Shown one piece after another: positions 1 to 10,700 of a DNA stretch of 64,000 nucleotides. A program made the translations under genes and the position numbers. The stretch is from Bicyclus anynana (lineage: Eukaryota; Arthropoda; Insecta; Lepidoptera; Nymphalidae). The DNA is taken from contig NC_069092.1 in the NCBI RefSeq assembly GCF_947172395.1, positions 11,081,418-11,145,417 of the forward strand, read 5' to 3'. Below the pieces are notes generated by a model. It saw only the letters and a program-made list of their open reading frames with translations, did not search any database and was not told the DNA's origin. Each line of letters begins with the position of its first letter. Positions within the stretch are counted from its first letter, which is position 1.

Positions 1-865
1 TTGTTGTCAAGGGCTAACTTCTAGAGAATAAAAAAAACAAATCCAATTAATCCGACCAAGTCGCAAAATCCGATCTCAGCGGACTTCTAACTATAAACTG
101 CCTCCCTGTCAAATTTCATCTTTTCATTCTACGTGACGCGATTTTCGAGATTTCTTGGTGATTTTTTATGGATATTTAGAATTTAAATATAAACGTTATA
201 TGTATAACTATAAAGTAGGTAATCCACATATAAGTCCGTCTTACAGTTTAAAACAGAGTTTCCCAAGCTTTTTTGTGTCGTAGACATGTTTTTCCGTGTT
301 GGGTAGACTAATTATTTGATATTGATTTTCTGTATCCTACAACTTACACATTTTATAAACATTTATAATATTTTTTTTACTTCATAGTCACTTAAAATAA
401 TGTATATGTTTTGATAATATGATGTAAAAATAGGTACTATCATTGTATGTGTTACGATCCACTATCGTGGAAACCATTTTCATTTAATGGACCCCCAAAT
501 TTTTTTTCGCTGACATAGACCCCTTGCAGTTTGCCATAGACCTAGAGGGCTCGATATAGACCACTTTGGGAATCGTTGGTTTAAAACATGCAATTCAGAA
601 ACCAACTTCCGTAGTTTAAAACCATTTTGAACGAAACGAAAATATGTAAAGCCATTTCTAGTCCTGAAATTGCTGTCTCATTAATATTTTTCTACTTTAC
701 GGATACGCGTAATAAAGATAATAAATGAATCGAGTACCAGTCACAGCTTGCCACGGTTATATTCCTGAACTGGAAGTTTATCATTTCATGCAACAATTTT
801 TTAAGGTAATAAACTAGTAGAGTTTTGTTTATAGTACCTACCCCTATAGTACCTTTGAGGGTTAT
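1..865. other. Unassigned AT-rich DNA
   Basis: No gene seen. The stretch at about 425-585 (atagacc-type phrases repeated at short spacing) looks like an old interspersed repeat, but I could not match it elsewhere in the window. Open frames here lack recognisable domains. Confidence 0.5.
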
Positions 866-1451
866 TAAGCCCTCATTCACACGAGAGTATTTTAACAAAC
901 TCAAAAAGTTCAAAGTGTTTATTAAACGCAAGCTTTTAGTAAAGTCTTATTATAGTGTTAATGAGTTTTTAAATGATAAAAAGCTTGATGTTAAACTGTA
1001 TTATACGACTTAGTTTTAAATAAGTTTGTAAAATGGTGATAAATAAAAAAATTAACTTGGATGAGTTTGTTGTGGCCTCTTCTCGGACCAAGGCGCATTT
1101 GGAACCCTCGTAACTTTAATTTTAAGTTTTCGAATGATTATTATCACCATTATCTTAAGTTTAATATTATTACCTGACGTTTCGAAAAAGCTTGTAAACT
1201 AAGCCTATTTGAAATAAATGAATTTTGACTTTGACTTTGACTTTTGGACGTTAAAAAAGCGTGCAAATAGAGTATGAAGTTAAATGAAGATCAATTTCTA
1301 ACACCCAAAATTGAAAATGCAACATTGCTCGATAAAAAACGTCGTGTTTTAAAAACGCTGTCGTGTGAACATGTACTAGGGAATGCATTTGTTGTATTTG
1401 AACGCTTTTTTTAACGTCCGTTAAAAAATCTCTCGTGCGAATGAGGGCTTA
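866..1451. mobile_element. MITE (TA target, TIR taagccctcattcgcacgag) split by a LINE
   Basis: The left end (866-895) and right end (1246-1451) form one element with about 22-bp terminal inverted repeats and inverted subterminal ggacgttaaaaaagcg boxes. TA lies at both ends, as expected for a Tc1/mariner-type or similar TIR element. Removing the LINE insert restores the order of the subterminal motif found in mirror image at the right end, giving an element of about 240 bp. A second copy is at 13332-13517. Confidence 0.75.
896..1245 (+). mobile_element. 5'-truncated LINE 3' end (CR1/jockey-type)
   Basis: A short C-terminal reading frame ends at 1013 (residues ...KSYYSVNEFLNDK...), resembling the end of the better-preserved LINE at 28771-29530 (...SQGYYTIDEFLSDKG...). 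A 3' UTR follows, ending in gaaataaatgaattttgac and a gactttg repeat tail. The apparent start of the open frame (from 825) is MITE and flanking sequence, so the frame is a chimera and not a gene. Confidence 0.7.
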
Positions 1452-1460
1452 GTGATATTT

Positions 1461-1686
1461 TTCTTTTTATTCTTTACAAGTTTGCCCTTGAGCACAATCT
1501 CACCTGATGGTAAGTGAGTAAGATGCTAAGATGGTAACGGGCTAACTTGTTAGGAGTAGGAAGACAATCCACACCCCTTTTGGTTTCTACAAGGCATCGT
1601 ACCGGAACGCTAAATCGCTTGGCGGTACGTCAAGATTGCTGATAGGGTGGTTAACTAGCCACGGCCGAAGCCCCCCACCAGCCAAA
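1461..1686 (-). mobile_element. SINE family B, 5'-truncated, with 8-bp TSD
   Basis: Matches the body and A-rich tail of the tRNA-headed SINE seen complete at 30521-30848, but lacks the tRNA-like head. The direct repeat tgatattt at 1453-1460 and 1687-1694 flanks it, which supports insertion as a truncated copy by target-primed reverse transcription. Confidence 0.8.
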
Positions 1687-1934
1687 TGATATTTAGATGA
1701 AATCGGTAACTTCACTATCAGTTACAATTTTAGGATCAAATCAAATATTAATTGATTTTTAATTATGAAAAATCTATATTGAAAATAATATGTTTGAAAG
1801 TTTTTGGCTTAAAAGAAAAAAATATTTAATCAAATCAATTACCTAGGTAACATGTCCTTGTTTTAGATTTGTTTAGTAGTATAGTATACTGTGGCGTCTT
1901 ATGAGTTTAACTTAATTTTATATTTTTATTTTGG

Positions 1935-2303
1935 ATAGCCGACGCCTGCGACTTCGTCCACGTGAAACTCGATGTAAACTTTCAACTATCCTACCCCTAC
2001 CCCTACCCTACCCCTAGCCTACCCCTAACCTAACCCTACCCCTGCTCTACTCCTACCTACCGCTACCCTACTTTTCTGGTTGATTTTTTACACCTTGTTT
2101 CCTAAAAACCTAAATATCTTACGAAACCCTATTTTTTCCAAAATAAAATTTAGCCTATGTTACTTGTGGATAATGTAGCTTTCGAATAGTGAAAGAATTT
2201 TTAAAATCGGTCCAGTAGTTTTTGAGCCTATTCATTACAATCAAACAAACAAACAAACACAAACATACAAACAAAATTTTCCTCTTTTTAATATTAGTAT
2301 AGA
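1935..2303 (-). mobile_element. Non-autonomous Helitron-like element with CCCTA-rich core
   Basis: On the minus strand it runs from tctatactaatatt (right edge, 2303) to a degenerate gacgaagtcgcaggcgtcgg end (left edge). These are the 5' TC and 3' hairpin ends shared by many copies in the window. The interior at about 1985-2062 is an irregular (ccccta)n tract. Confidence 0.65.
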
Positions 2304-2470
2304 TATGTAGGAGTCGTAAAATGTTAATTAAAATTACCGTATGTAGGTAGCTAACTACGATAATATTTTTTAACACAAATATAATTTAAAACCACTCCGT
2401 ACTTTTTACGAAACCAAAAAAATATTAAAGCTACTTCAAAGCTTTTTTTTATAATTAAATTAATAATCCT

Positions 2471-2721
2471 CATCATCATCATCATCATTTTCAGCCAATG
2501 GACGTCCACTGCTGGACATAGGCCTCTTGCATGGACCTCCAAGCATAACGATCTCGAGCCGCCAGAATCCAGCGGTTTCCTGCAATCCGTTTGATGTCCT
2601 CGGTCCACCTAGTGGGGGGTCCAACACTGCGGGGTCGCCATTCCAACACCTTGGGACCCCAACGTCCATCGGCTCTTCGAACTATGTGGCCTGCCCATTG
2701 CCACTTCAACTTCGCGACTCG
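2471..2721 (-). mobile_element. RTE-clade LINE 3' end, 10-bp TSD
   Basis: On the minus strand the frame encodes the C-terminus of an endonuclease/reverse transcriptase ORF: KLKWQWAGHIVRR, then KVLEWRPR, PPTRWTEDIKR and AYVQQWTS. The element ends in a (gat)n tail. The direct repeat taataatcct at 2461-2470 and 2722-2731 flanks it. A frameshift splits the frame near the middle, so the copy is dead. Confidence 0.85.
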
Positions 2722-2731
2722 TAATAATCCT

Positions 2732-3127
2732 ACCACATTCCAATAGCACGTCGACGTATTGGAGCAAGTTTCGAAGTAGGTAGTACCTATCTGTATCTAG
2801 TAAATGACGTCAAAGGTAACAGTATACTACATTGTTCCGACGGATATTGCATCCATAACATACGTACCGTAAACTATTTTCCCATTGTATGCTGTCTGCG
2901 CTCGAATATGAAATACGCGAACAATAACGAACGTTCAACTCTACGTCATGGATATAGGAAAAGTATCGGGAATGAGAGTAAATAACACAGCCTTTCACAA
3001 AGAGGAAAAAAGCCCATGCCACTGGTTTGTTTGCCTGGAAGTCTCTAATCAATACACTGGTGAAACGCCGCATCAAACTTTGAAGAGCAAATGTTCAATA
3101 TTTTTTACTGTATGTATTTAGTTACAA
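2732..3127. other. Unassigned DNA
   Basis: Holds an 88-codon open frame on the minus strand (2810-3076) with no domain or family resemblance that I recognise. I treat it as chance. Confidence 0.5.
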
Positions 3128-3370
3128 GAGCCGTGATAGTCCAGTTAATATGACCTATGCCTCCGATTCCGGAGGGTGATTTTCTTAATTCTCTGCGACA
3201 CCAGACCAGAGACCGACACCAGAGAATTTTCTTAATTCTCTGCGTTTGTGAAGTCTGCCAATCAGCATTTGGCCAGCGTGGTGGACTATTGGCCTAACCC
3301 CTCTTATTCTGAGAGGAGTCTTGAGCTAAGCAGTGAGCCGTGTATGGGTTGATAGTAATGATGATGATGA
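3128..3370 (+). mobile_element. SINE family A, internally rearranged
   Basis: Begins with the A-box segment gatagtccagttaat and ends with the gatgatgatga tail. The segment with the B box and the middle is replaced by a local duplication of the ttttcttaattctctgcg motif (3180-3245). Confidence 0.8.
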
Positions 3371-3527
3371 TTTAGTTACGCAGACTCTTTCTCTATTGGT
3401 TGAAAGGTTTGATGAGGATGGAAGCAGCAGAGGAATATTCAAAGATAGTAAGTAGCATGTGAAAGAACGACAATGTAAAGACCGGGACCGTGCTGTTCTC
3501 AGCTCAATACTTTATAGCCAAATACCG

Positions 3528-3797
3528 GCAAAGACGTACAGCCAAGCGATTTAGCGTTCCGGTACGATGTCGTGTAGAAACCGAAAGGGATGTGGATTTC
3601 CATCCTAACAAGTTGGCTTCCATTTTAGATAGCACCATCACTTACCGTCAGCTGAGATTGTAATCAAGGGCTAACTTGTTGTATGGCTGACAGACCTGGA
3701 CCATTTAAGAAAACCTCAATTGGGCCAGCCGGGTATCGAAACCAGGACCTCCGTTTTATAAGTCCATCGCGCATACCACTTCGCCACGGAGGTCGTC
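3528..3797. mobile_element. SINE family B, two halves in opposite orientation
   Basis: Positions 3528-3678 are the 3' half on the plus strand. Positions 3684-3797 are the tRNA-like head on the minus strand, ending at ccacggaggtc. About 35 bp of the consensus between the two halves is missing and there is no A-rich tail. Confidence 0.8.
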
Positions 3798-3916
3798 AAA
3801 AATATATATAGATATAGACGTAATCTCGCCTACCCAATATTAAATTAGCTGTCTATGGTTATAGAATCTGGATTACCTGAAAAATGATAATTCATCATGA
3901 ATGTTATTTAGTGATT

Positions 3917-4075
3917 CCTAAGGGAGAGGCCACACGGTGCGGTGCGGCGCCGCGCCGGAGACGTTTTGCCGCATCGCTGTATACACGCGGTGTGCGGCGC
4001 CGTACTGCGGCACCGTCTGGCATATCATTGCTATTTATATTCAGGACACCGGCACCGTGTGGCCTATCCCTAAAG
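3917..4075. mobile_element. GC-rich MITE with about 22-bp TIR
   Basis: Ends are ctaagggagaggccacacgg and, inverted, ctttagggataggccacacg. The interior is unusually GC-rich (gcggcgccg motifs) against AT-rich surroundings. This explains the overlapping open frames at 3884-4167, which I do not call as genes. Confidence 0.7.
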
Positions 4076-5288
4076 CCTATTATCTACTGGTACACAGGGC
4101 GGTATTAGAAATCGCTGATCTATTTTGGCACTTAATTAAATATTTACAAAGGTATCGGACAGAGTGAAGGTCCTAATGGGTCGTTTATTTATTCAGGGAA
4201 TATATTTTTGGAGCCCTTTGTTACCTCACGTCAGTCGATTACGTAAAGTTATATGTAAGAGACCATTTACACTAGATAGTCCAGAAATTCGAATTTAAAG
4301 CTGAAGTTGCAGCCGAAAACTTGGGAATCCTCAATAAAGTCAACCGATACTTCACACCCCAACCAGGCTCAGGACAGAACTTGTATGGAGTAGGTACTGC
4401 AGTCACCTCTGGGATAGTTTTGCAAAATATCAGCTTAATGCATTAAGACTCGATAGATCACCGCGCTAGGTAGGATCATTGGTAATGAACCATTTACACA
4501 GGATATTGCAGACCTGCCAACACCGTCGCAATGTAGCTTGTCTATTGATTTCTTACCGGATATACTTTAGTGAGTTCGTCCTTCTCCTTTCTACCACAGA
4601 ACAGCAAGACGCCGCGACAAGACATCAAATATTTTTTTTTCATTTTGAAACCTTTTTGTACAAAAAAAATATTATGTGTTCAGAAATTTGAAATATTTCA
4701 TGATTTATGACTTAATGTTAATAATAAAATGGAAGTTTTAACATCAGCTGTATATTGTATTTTATTCAAACATAACATAGTATAGCATCTTTTACTCTGA
4801 ACCATTATACAGTTTTGGAAAAAAAATCATCTCTATTTGGTAATCTTATGACTAAAATGTGCTCACCTTATTTCATTTTCTTTCTTTCTCACATTTTTTC
4901 TTCTTTTTCAGTTAATAATACTAGTCTGTATGTTCTTTATTTGTGATATTTTAAGTTATTTTTTATTTACTGTTCTTCTTTATTTAATTTTGTTACATTT
5001 TATTATTTTAGTTAGTGTAAGTGATTGTAAATTAACCTAATAAATAAATAAATAAATAGCAACTCTTCTATGGGGCTTAGTTAAGACTGTTCAATACATT
5101 TACTTCGCAAATATTTGATGAGGATTACCGTATATATGTATGGGCTGTATGCCTATTAATCCATTAGTTTGACATCAATTAATTAAATTATTTATTTACC
5201 ATGTCAATCAATATCATTGTTCAATATTGAGAAGTACCTACTTAGTAGGTAATAAATGTCCCGATGGATTATCTGTTTTTAAAATATT
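4076..5288. other. Unassigned AT-rich DNA
   Basis: No gene or family recognised. Contains a short (aaat)n run at about 5040-5057 after a stretch resembling a degenerate LINE tail. The 70-codon frame at 4479-4691 has no recognisable features. Confidence 0.5.
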
Positions 5289-5395
5289 TATCCTACTACT
5301 CGTAATATAATCATAAAAGCGAAAGTTTGTATGGATGTTTGTTACTCTTTAACGCCGCTACTACTGCACCGATTTGGCTGAACTTTGGAATCATC
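5285..5395 (+). mobile_element. Helitron-like 5' fragment
   Basis: Carries the conserved aaaagcgaaagtttgtatgg and accgatttggctgaa segments shared with the copy at 41876-42060. It is cut at the right by SINE A. Confidence 0.6.
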
Positions 5396-5693
5396 ATTAT
5401 CAACCCATATTCGGCTCACTGCTGAGTCTCCTCTCAGAATGAGAGGGATCAGGTCAATTGTCCACCACGCTAGCCCAATGCGGATTGGCCAGACTTCACA
5501 CACGCAGAGATTTAAGAAAATTCTCTGGTACGCAGGTTTTCTCACAATGTCCTTCACCGTTTGAGACACGTGATATTTAATTTCTTAAATACACACAACG
5601 GAAAAGTTGGAGATGCATGCCCTGGATTGGATCCGAACCCACCCCCAATGGAATCGGAGGCAGAGGTCATATCCACTGGGCAATCACGGCTCC
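5391..5693 (-). mobile_element. SINE family A, near full length
   Basis: Complete from the 3' tail (atcatcattatcaaccc) through the body to the head with B box and A box at the right end. It appears inserted in a Helitron fragment. The open frames at 5342-5785 are shadows of it. Confidence 0.85.
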
Positions 5694-6296
5694 CTAATTG
5701 TATACCTATACCAAATTTCATGAGAGACGAATATCTTAGCATTCCATGGATTCACCGTGCAGGTGCCGGGTCCATCGCGTGGTAGAGAGAAAAACAACAA
5801 GCAAAGTCCAGGACTTGTGACTACTGGATGTAGGGTTAAGGAATTCCTTGACGATCGATCAACACTCCCCTTCTCTGCTCGTGTTGTTCTCCCTACCTAT
5901 CCAAATTTAGTAAGATCCTATTAGAGCAGCTTTGGATACTTGTTCTAATATGCCTAAGCATAAAATTATAACGTAAATTAGAATTAAGTACGAACAATAT
6001 TTTCAGAAACTCTTAATATCTTAGGGAGTTCATAAAGATATATTTTCATGTGGGATATTAATTCGGTTAGCGTCCTACGGGAGATAAGTCACATGTTAAA
6101 CGAACCGACAACACGCGGAATGTTGTTGTTATGATGTTTGAGAGAATGGGAGGGCGCACTCTATATTTATAGCCTCGTTAGGGTCCTATTTCATACACTA
6201 CAGCCTCCATTGTTGCTAAAATAATTTGTGTAATAAATTTTAATATAATATTTGAGTTATAATATGCATAGGTGTGTGTATATGATAAGGTACCCT
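5694..6296. other. Unassigned DNA
   Basis: No gene recognised. The segment 5790-5900 (gtgttgttctccctacc and its surroundings) may be an old repeat. Confidence 0.5.
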
Positions 6297-6306
6297 ACTG
6301 CTATTT

Positions 6307-6473
6307 CATCATCATCATCATCATATCAGCCGATGGACGTCCTCTGCAGGACATAGGCCTTTTGTAGGGACTTCCAAATATCACGATACTGAGCCACCTG
6401 CATCCAGCGAATCTCTGCGACTCGCTTGATGTCATCAGTCCACCTGGTGGGGGAGCGACCAACACTGCTATTT
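6307..6473 (-). mobile_element. RTE-clade LINE 3' end, short, 10-bp TSD
   Basis: Antisense of the RTE C-terminal coding end with a (cat)n start on the plus strand. The direct repeat actgctattt is at 6297-6306 and 6474-6483; part of the right copy could be element sequence, so the exact edge is uncertain by a few bases. Confidence 0.8.
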
Positions 6474-6495
6474 GGCAATGATTAATTTATAACTA

Positions 6496-6795
6496 GCCGT
6501 GATAGCCCAGTGGATACGACCTCTGCCTCTGGTTCTGGAGGGTGTGGATTCGAATCCGGTCCGGGCAAGCACCTCCAACTTTTCAGTTGTGTGCATTTTA
6601 AGAAATTAAATATCACGTGTCTCTAACGGTGAAGGAAAAACATCGTGGGGAAACCTGCATATCAAAGAATTTTCGTAATTCTCTGCGTGCGTGAAGTCTG
6701 CCAATCAGCATTGGGCCAGCGTGGTGGACTATTGGCCTAACCCCTCTCATTCTAAGAGGAGACTCGAGCTCAGCAGTGAGCCGATTATGGGTTAA
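6496..6795 (+). mobile_element. SINE family A, full length
   Basis: Pol III-type internal boxes are visible: A box tagcccagtgg and B box gattcgaatcc. The body follows, then gagctcagcagtgagccg. The tail is (aatca)n rather than (gat)n. Confidence 0.88.
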
Positions 6796-6873
6796 TCAAA
6801 TCAAATCAAGAATAAAAAAAATCACGAGGTCCGGAGTTCGAGTCCTGTGTGGACTTTTTTAACTCGTAAGAAA

Positions 6874-7084
6874 GTAGCGGACGCCTACGACTCCGCTGGC
6901 GTAAAGTTTTGTTTTGTTTTATTCCCGCAAGAACCATGGATGAAAAGTAGCCAATTTTGCTCCAAGATCGGTGATTCAATTTATTCGTCCAAATCCAAAT
7001 TTCGTCCAAATCGGTTTAATGGCTAAGCCGTGAAAAGGTAACAGATAGACAGACTTACATTCGCATTTATATTATTAGTATGAA
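6874..7084 (-). mobile_element. Helitron-like element, degraded
   Basis: The left edge gcggacgcctacgactccg corresponds to the 3' hairpin end and the right edge tatattattagtatg to the 5' end, both reversed. The interior aaccatggatgaaaagtagcc is shared with other copies. Confidence 0.65.
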
Positions 7085-8044
7085 AATGAGTTTCAGTAAA
7101 CATTCTCAGCCCGGAGTTGAGAAGTTGGTTATGTTACATCACCATACCTAGGAAAGTACATAAAGTTGTCGGCCCAGGTCATTATTACCTCCACCTTGGA
7201 GGATTGGATCATAAGTTCCATATCCCCTCCTCAATAAGAGACCTGATACTCTAATTAGCCGCATAAAATATTAATAAATAATGGTTCTGGGTAAAATTTG
7301 GTTCTGGGTAAAATTTGGCTACTTATTATATCGGTTATTATCAACCGAATTGAATCGAATTTTCAACAGACTTCCAAAAGGGAGGAGGCTCTACATTACA
7401 GTATGTTCATTCATTTTGATGACAATACTTTAGTGACGTAGGTAACAAAACGAACTCTCAAAGATAGCGGGGCATTTATAATGTTTGTGACACCCATGTC
7501 CCAAATATAAATAGAAAGGAATATAAAAAAATTACGTCACTAAAAGCTTGTTGTTCAAAAAAATATTAATTTTTGTCAAAGAACAAAAGTGAAAGAGCAT
7601 ATACGCTTCCTTGCACAAATAAGTAATTACGATTTTTCGCAGCATTTTTTCTTTTTTTGACAAGAGTACGAGGCCAAACTTCCAATGACCATTGAGGCGG
7701 AATTAATCAAGATGCGGGTCCAGGCTCATTGGCAGAAAATTACACATCAAAGCCAAAGAGAAAAAAAAAAACAAAATGTCCTCTGATTAAATCTGCCTTT
7801 GCCCGCATTTCTGTATCATTGAGTAAGTTAATTGACCGGAAATACAAAGCGCTTGTATTTTTTTTTTACATAAGTACGTTTGCTTCTCTGAAAATTACGT
7901 TATGGTCTTTATATTTTATTGCGCGGGATTATTGATCTTCAGTTTTTAAATGTTATATTTTTGGTTAACCTTGTTTGAAAATGATTAATTCCACGCTTAA
8001 GGATGATAATAAAGGGTAATATAATGATGTCGAATGTTAAAGTA
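7085..8044. other. Unassigned DNA with SINE-like remnant
   Basis: About 7100-7215 resembles the body of the third SINE family (see 8601-9050). The rest is AT-rich with no gene seen. The 68-codon frame at 7729-7935 has no recognisable features. Confidence 0.45.
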
Positions 8045-8412
8045 CCTTTATAGGAAAATGTTAATCGCCGTTATAACTAGTTCGTCATTTTAGAATCTAT
8101 ATTTGAACTAAAAAGTGAAAAATAACATCGTATCAGTTTGCTCATTGCGATCAGTTTGAAGGCGGTACCAAGTTAGGGATTTATTAATTCAAGCTGTTTA
8201 AATCATAAAGATTTAGGATTTTCAGACAGTTCTTTTAGAAACGGCTTTAATTAACAAACACAACACTACCTTGGTACCTACCGCCTTCAAACTGATCGCA
8301 CTGACCAAACTGAGAAAGAAGCACATACGATGTTATTTTTCGTTTTTTAGTTTAAATATAGATTCTAAAATGACGAACTAGTTATAACAGTGAATAAGAT
8401 TTTCCTGTAATT
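8045..8412. mobile_element. Large fold-back (inverted-repeat) element, family E
   Basis: The arms start at 8070 and end at 8388 with 35 bp of perfect inverted complement (8070-8104 against 8354-8388). Imperfect pairing continues inward (gaaaaataacatcgtat; gatcagtttgaaggcgg) and about 20 bp outward. The same cores recur at about 18780, 26030, 46480 and 60100, so this is a repeat family. A gaagtcggttg segment follows at 8470. Confidence 0.8.
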
Positions 8413-8600
8413 ATTTATTACTAATTATTTTTCGCTTTTTAGTTTAGTAAAAACATTTTAATAATTTTGAAGTCGGTTGTATTTTTTTTATTAAATTTTG
8501 TGTTTTGTAATGGCTAAGAAAATCAGCAGACTGTTAGCTTAAAGAAATTATACTTCAGAAGATATCAAAAACTGTACATAAGTATTTCAAAGTATCTACC

Positions 8601-9050
8601 TATTCTGGTAGTAGTCTGGTGGTTAGACATAATGGCTTCGAATTACAAGGTCACCTGGGTTCGAATCCAGGCTTAGGCTATTAAATATTGAACATTTCCT
8701 CCAGAAAAAATTCTCAGCCAAGTGTTGTTATTGTTACACCACCGTGCCTTCGACAGTCCTCCTCCTTCAGTCGTGTTCCTTCTATATAAGGGTAGTGACC
8801 ACATCCACCCATGACTTTCAGCCACTGTGTGACTCTCTACCTCTGGCCACCCGGAGAGCATTGTAGACTGTGGAGTCGAGTGTGGTGCGGATCTTATCAG
8901 ACCAACGCATCGGGCTGCGGCCTCCGATAATACGAGTATGTTAAAGCCTTTGGTCAAGGTCATTATCATTATCATCTGATAATGGTCGTTAAAATCAAAC
9001 ATTATCACCCTAGTCCACAAACCCATACTGGAGCAGCGTAGTGGTTAAAA
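8601..9050 (+). mobile_element. tRNA-derived SINE (family K) with foreign insert
   Basis: The head at 8608-8670 has a B box (gggttcgaatcc) and an A-box-like gtggttagac. The characteristic body phrases ttctcagcc, gtgcct and, near 9025, actggagcagcgtagtgg follow. About 8750-8930 does not fit the SINE body and is probably a fragment of another element in reverse. The 117-codon minus frame here is composite. Confidence 0.6.
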
Positions 9051-9069
9051 CCTCATCAGGCAGGTCATC

Positions 9070-9767
9070 TCCTCCCGGACAAAAATCCAGGTGGGGGTAC
9101 GGGCCTCGAGGCTACGCCTCCTTGCCCGGGTAAGGCGCGGGGGATCTTGTTCCCACGGTCATGTTCTTCCAGCCCCTTTCGGGGCTGAGACCTTTCGGCC
9201 TAAGGGTAGTAGACGATGTCAATCAAAGTGCCCCGCGCGGACTGCAATTACTCGCTATCCTGCGCTGGGGCGGTGTCAAGTCCGGTATGTGCGTCATCCA
9301 TCTCGTCGCCATCTTCGTCGCCGTAAGCGTCTGCGCCTGCAGGTTCGGCCACTAAAAGGAGCTCGCGAGGTAGGAGACGCCCGTTCGGCGGTCTCTCGCG
9401 GTGGGGTGCGATGCCATGGAGGTGTTGGTATGGTCCGTTATCTGCGCGCACGAACATACGGTGCGCTAGATTCCGGACGAATTCTTCCACGGCGGGCGTC
9501 CTGGTGTCTCGGTGTATGACGTCATTCCTGACGTACCTTGGAGCTCCGGTGGCAAGGCGCAAGCATTTGTTCTGCTGGACCTGGAGCCGGTTCTTCTGGC
9601 ACGCGGAGCACAGGGCGTACCATGCTGGCGCTGCGTACGTGAGACGGGAGCGGACATAGGTGCTGATGATCTTCAGCTTGGTCCTCAGTGGGAGTCGGGA
9701 TGTTAGTACCTGGTGCAACATCGACCTGGCCGCCGCAGCCTGACACACAGTGTGGTCCACCATGCAT
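9070..9767 (-). mobile_element. Jockey-clade LINE, C-terminal end of ORF2 plus 3' UTR
   Basis: A 171-codon frame (9763 to 9248) carries motifs typical of the region after the jockey reverse transcriptase: LPLRTKLKIISTYVRSRLTY, AAPAWYALCS, QNKCLRLATGAPRYVRND and HRDTRTPAVEEFVRNLA. It is GC-rich against its surroundings. The copy is 5'-truncated near 9767 and lacks the catalytic domain, so it is inactive. Plus-strand open frames here are shadows. Confidence 0.88.
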
Positions 9768-9770
9768 TAA

Positions 9771-10371
9771 AACCTAGACTAAACGGACCTTGTTTTCATA
9801 TAGTAAACTAGATGGCGCTAGTAGCTCAAGAGACCGCGCTAGCGTTTGTCAGTATGAAAAGGATAACATCTAAAACATTGATTTTTTTTGTGGACAGGTA
9901 TACATCTGGTGGGCTCCACCTCGCCGAGCAGTGAGAGAAGCCCCACACAGAAGACCATCACGCCGCAGCTCCGCAGATCGCCGGCGACCTGCGCAGGCTC
10001 GATCGCAGCGCGGCGTAACACACCGGATATGACACATCCATTCTGGCACCATGGACCGCGACAGTGGTCCCACCCAGTGACCCGCCTGTAGTCGCAGGCG
10101 GCGTTTGCAACCACCGTAAGAGGCCATCGCCGAGCCGGTAACCCCGAGACCCGTGAGGGTCTGCGTGGATGATCTCTCGTTTTTGTGGACAGACGGACGG
10201 ATCCTATAAGGGTTTCTATTTCTATATAAGCACGTGTAGGGTTCCGTACAATAAAAATATTTTTGGGAGTGCTAATACGATATGTATTGACACTGAGAAA
10301 TTACAGTCCAGTACACACACAACTACAACACGACACATTATTATCTAAATTATAATTATAGTCAATCAATC
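9771..10371. other. GC-rich unclassified block and flank
   Basis: About 9895-10180 is GC-rich with long open frames on both strands (for example minus 9870-10127) and no domain I recognise. It resembles untranslated retroelement sequence more than a host exon. A repeat-like agggttccgtac phrase is at about 10228. Confidence 0.4.
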
Positions 10372-10700
10372 AATCATATCAGTAGATGGACGCCCACAGC
10401 TGGACATAGGCCTTTTGTAAGGACTTTCAAACATCACGATTCTGAGTCGCCTGCATCCAGCGAATCCCTGCGACTCCCTTGATGTCGTTAATCCACCTAG
10501 TGGGGGGGGGGGTTTTGACCAACACTGCGTTTCATAGTGGGGTGCCGCCATTCCAGCACCTTGGAACCCTAGGATCCATTGGCTTTTCGAACTATGTGCC
10601 CTGCCCATTGCCACTTCAGCTTCGCGACTCAATCTATGTCGGTAACTTTGGTTCTTCTGCGGAATTCCTCATTACTGATTCGACCACGCAGAGACCTATA
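10372..10700 (-). mobile_element. RTE-clade LINE 3' end
   Basis: Antisense of the RTE C-terminal region with the usual catatcag...gatggacg start. It is diverged and has a poly-G slip at about 10502-10511. It adjoins a second copy in the same orientation. Confidence 0.82.

Noticed and set aside
1985..2062. Telomere-like (ccccta)n tract
   Set aside because: The insect telomere unit is TTAGG/CCTAA; this tract is irregular, internal to a Helitron-like element and present at the same place in another copy.
8673..9026. 117-codon minus-strand frame
   Set aside because: Spans a SINE and a fragment of another repeat; composite with no coherent domain.
9091..9519. 142-codon plus-strand frame
   Set aside because: Shadow of the jockey LINE on the minus strand, which shows recognisable family motifs.
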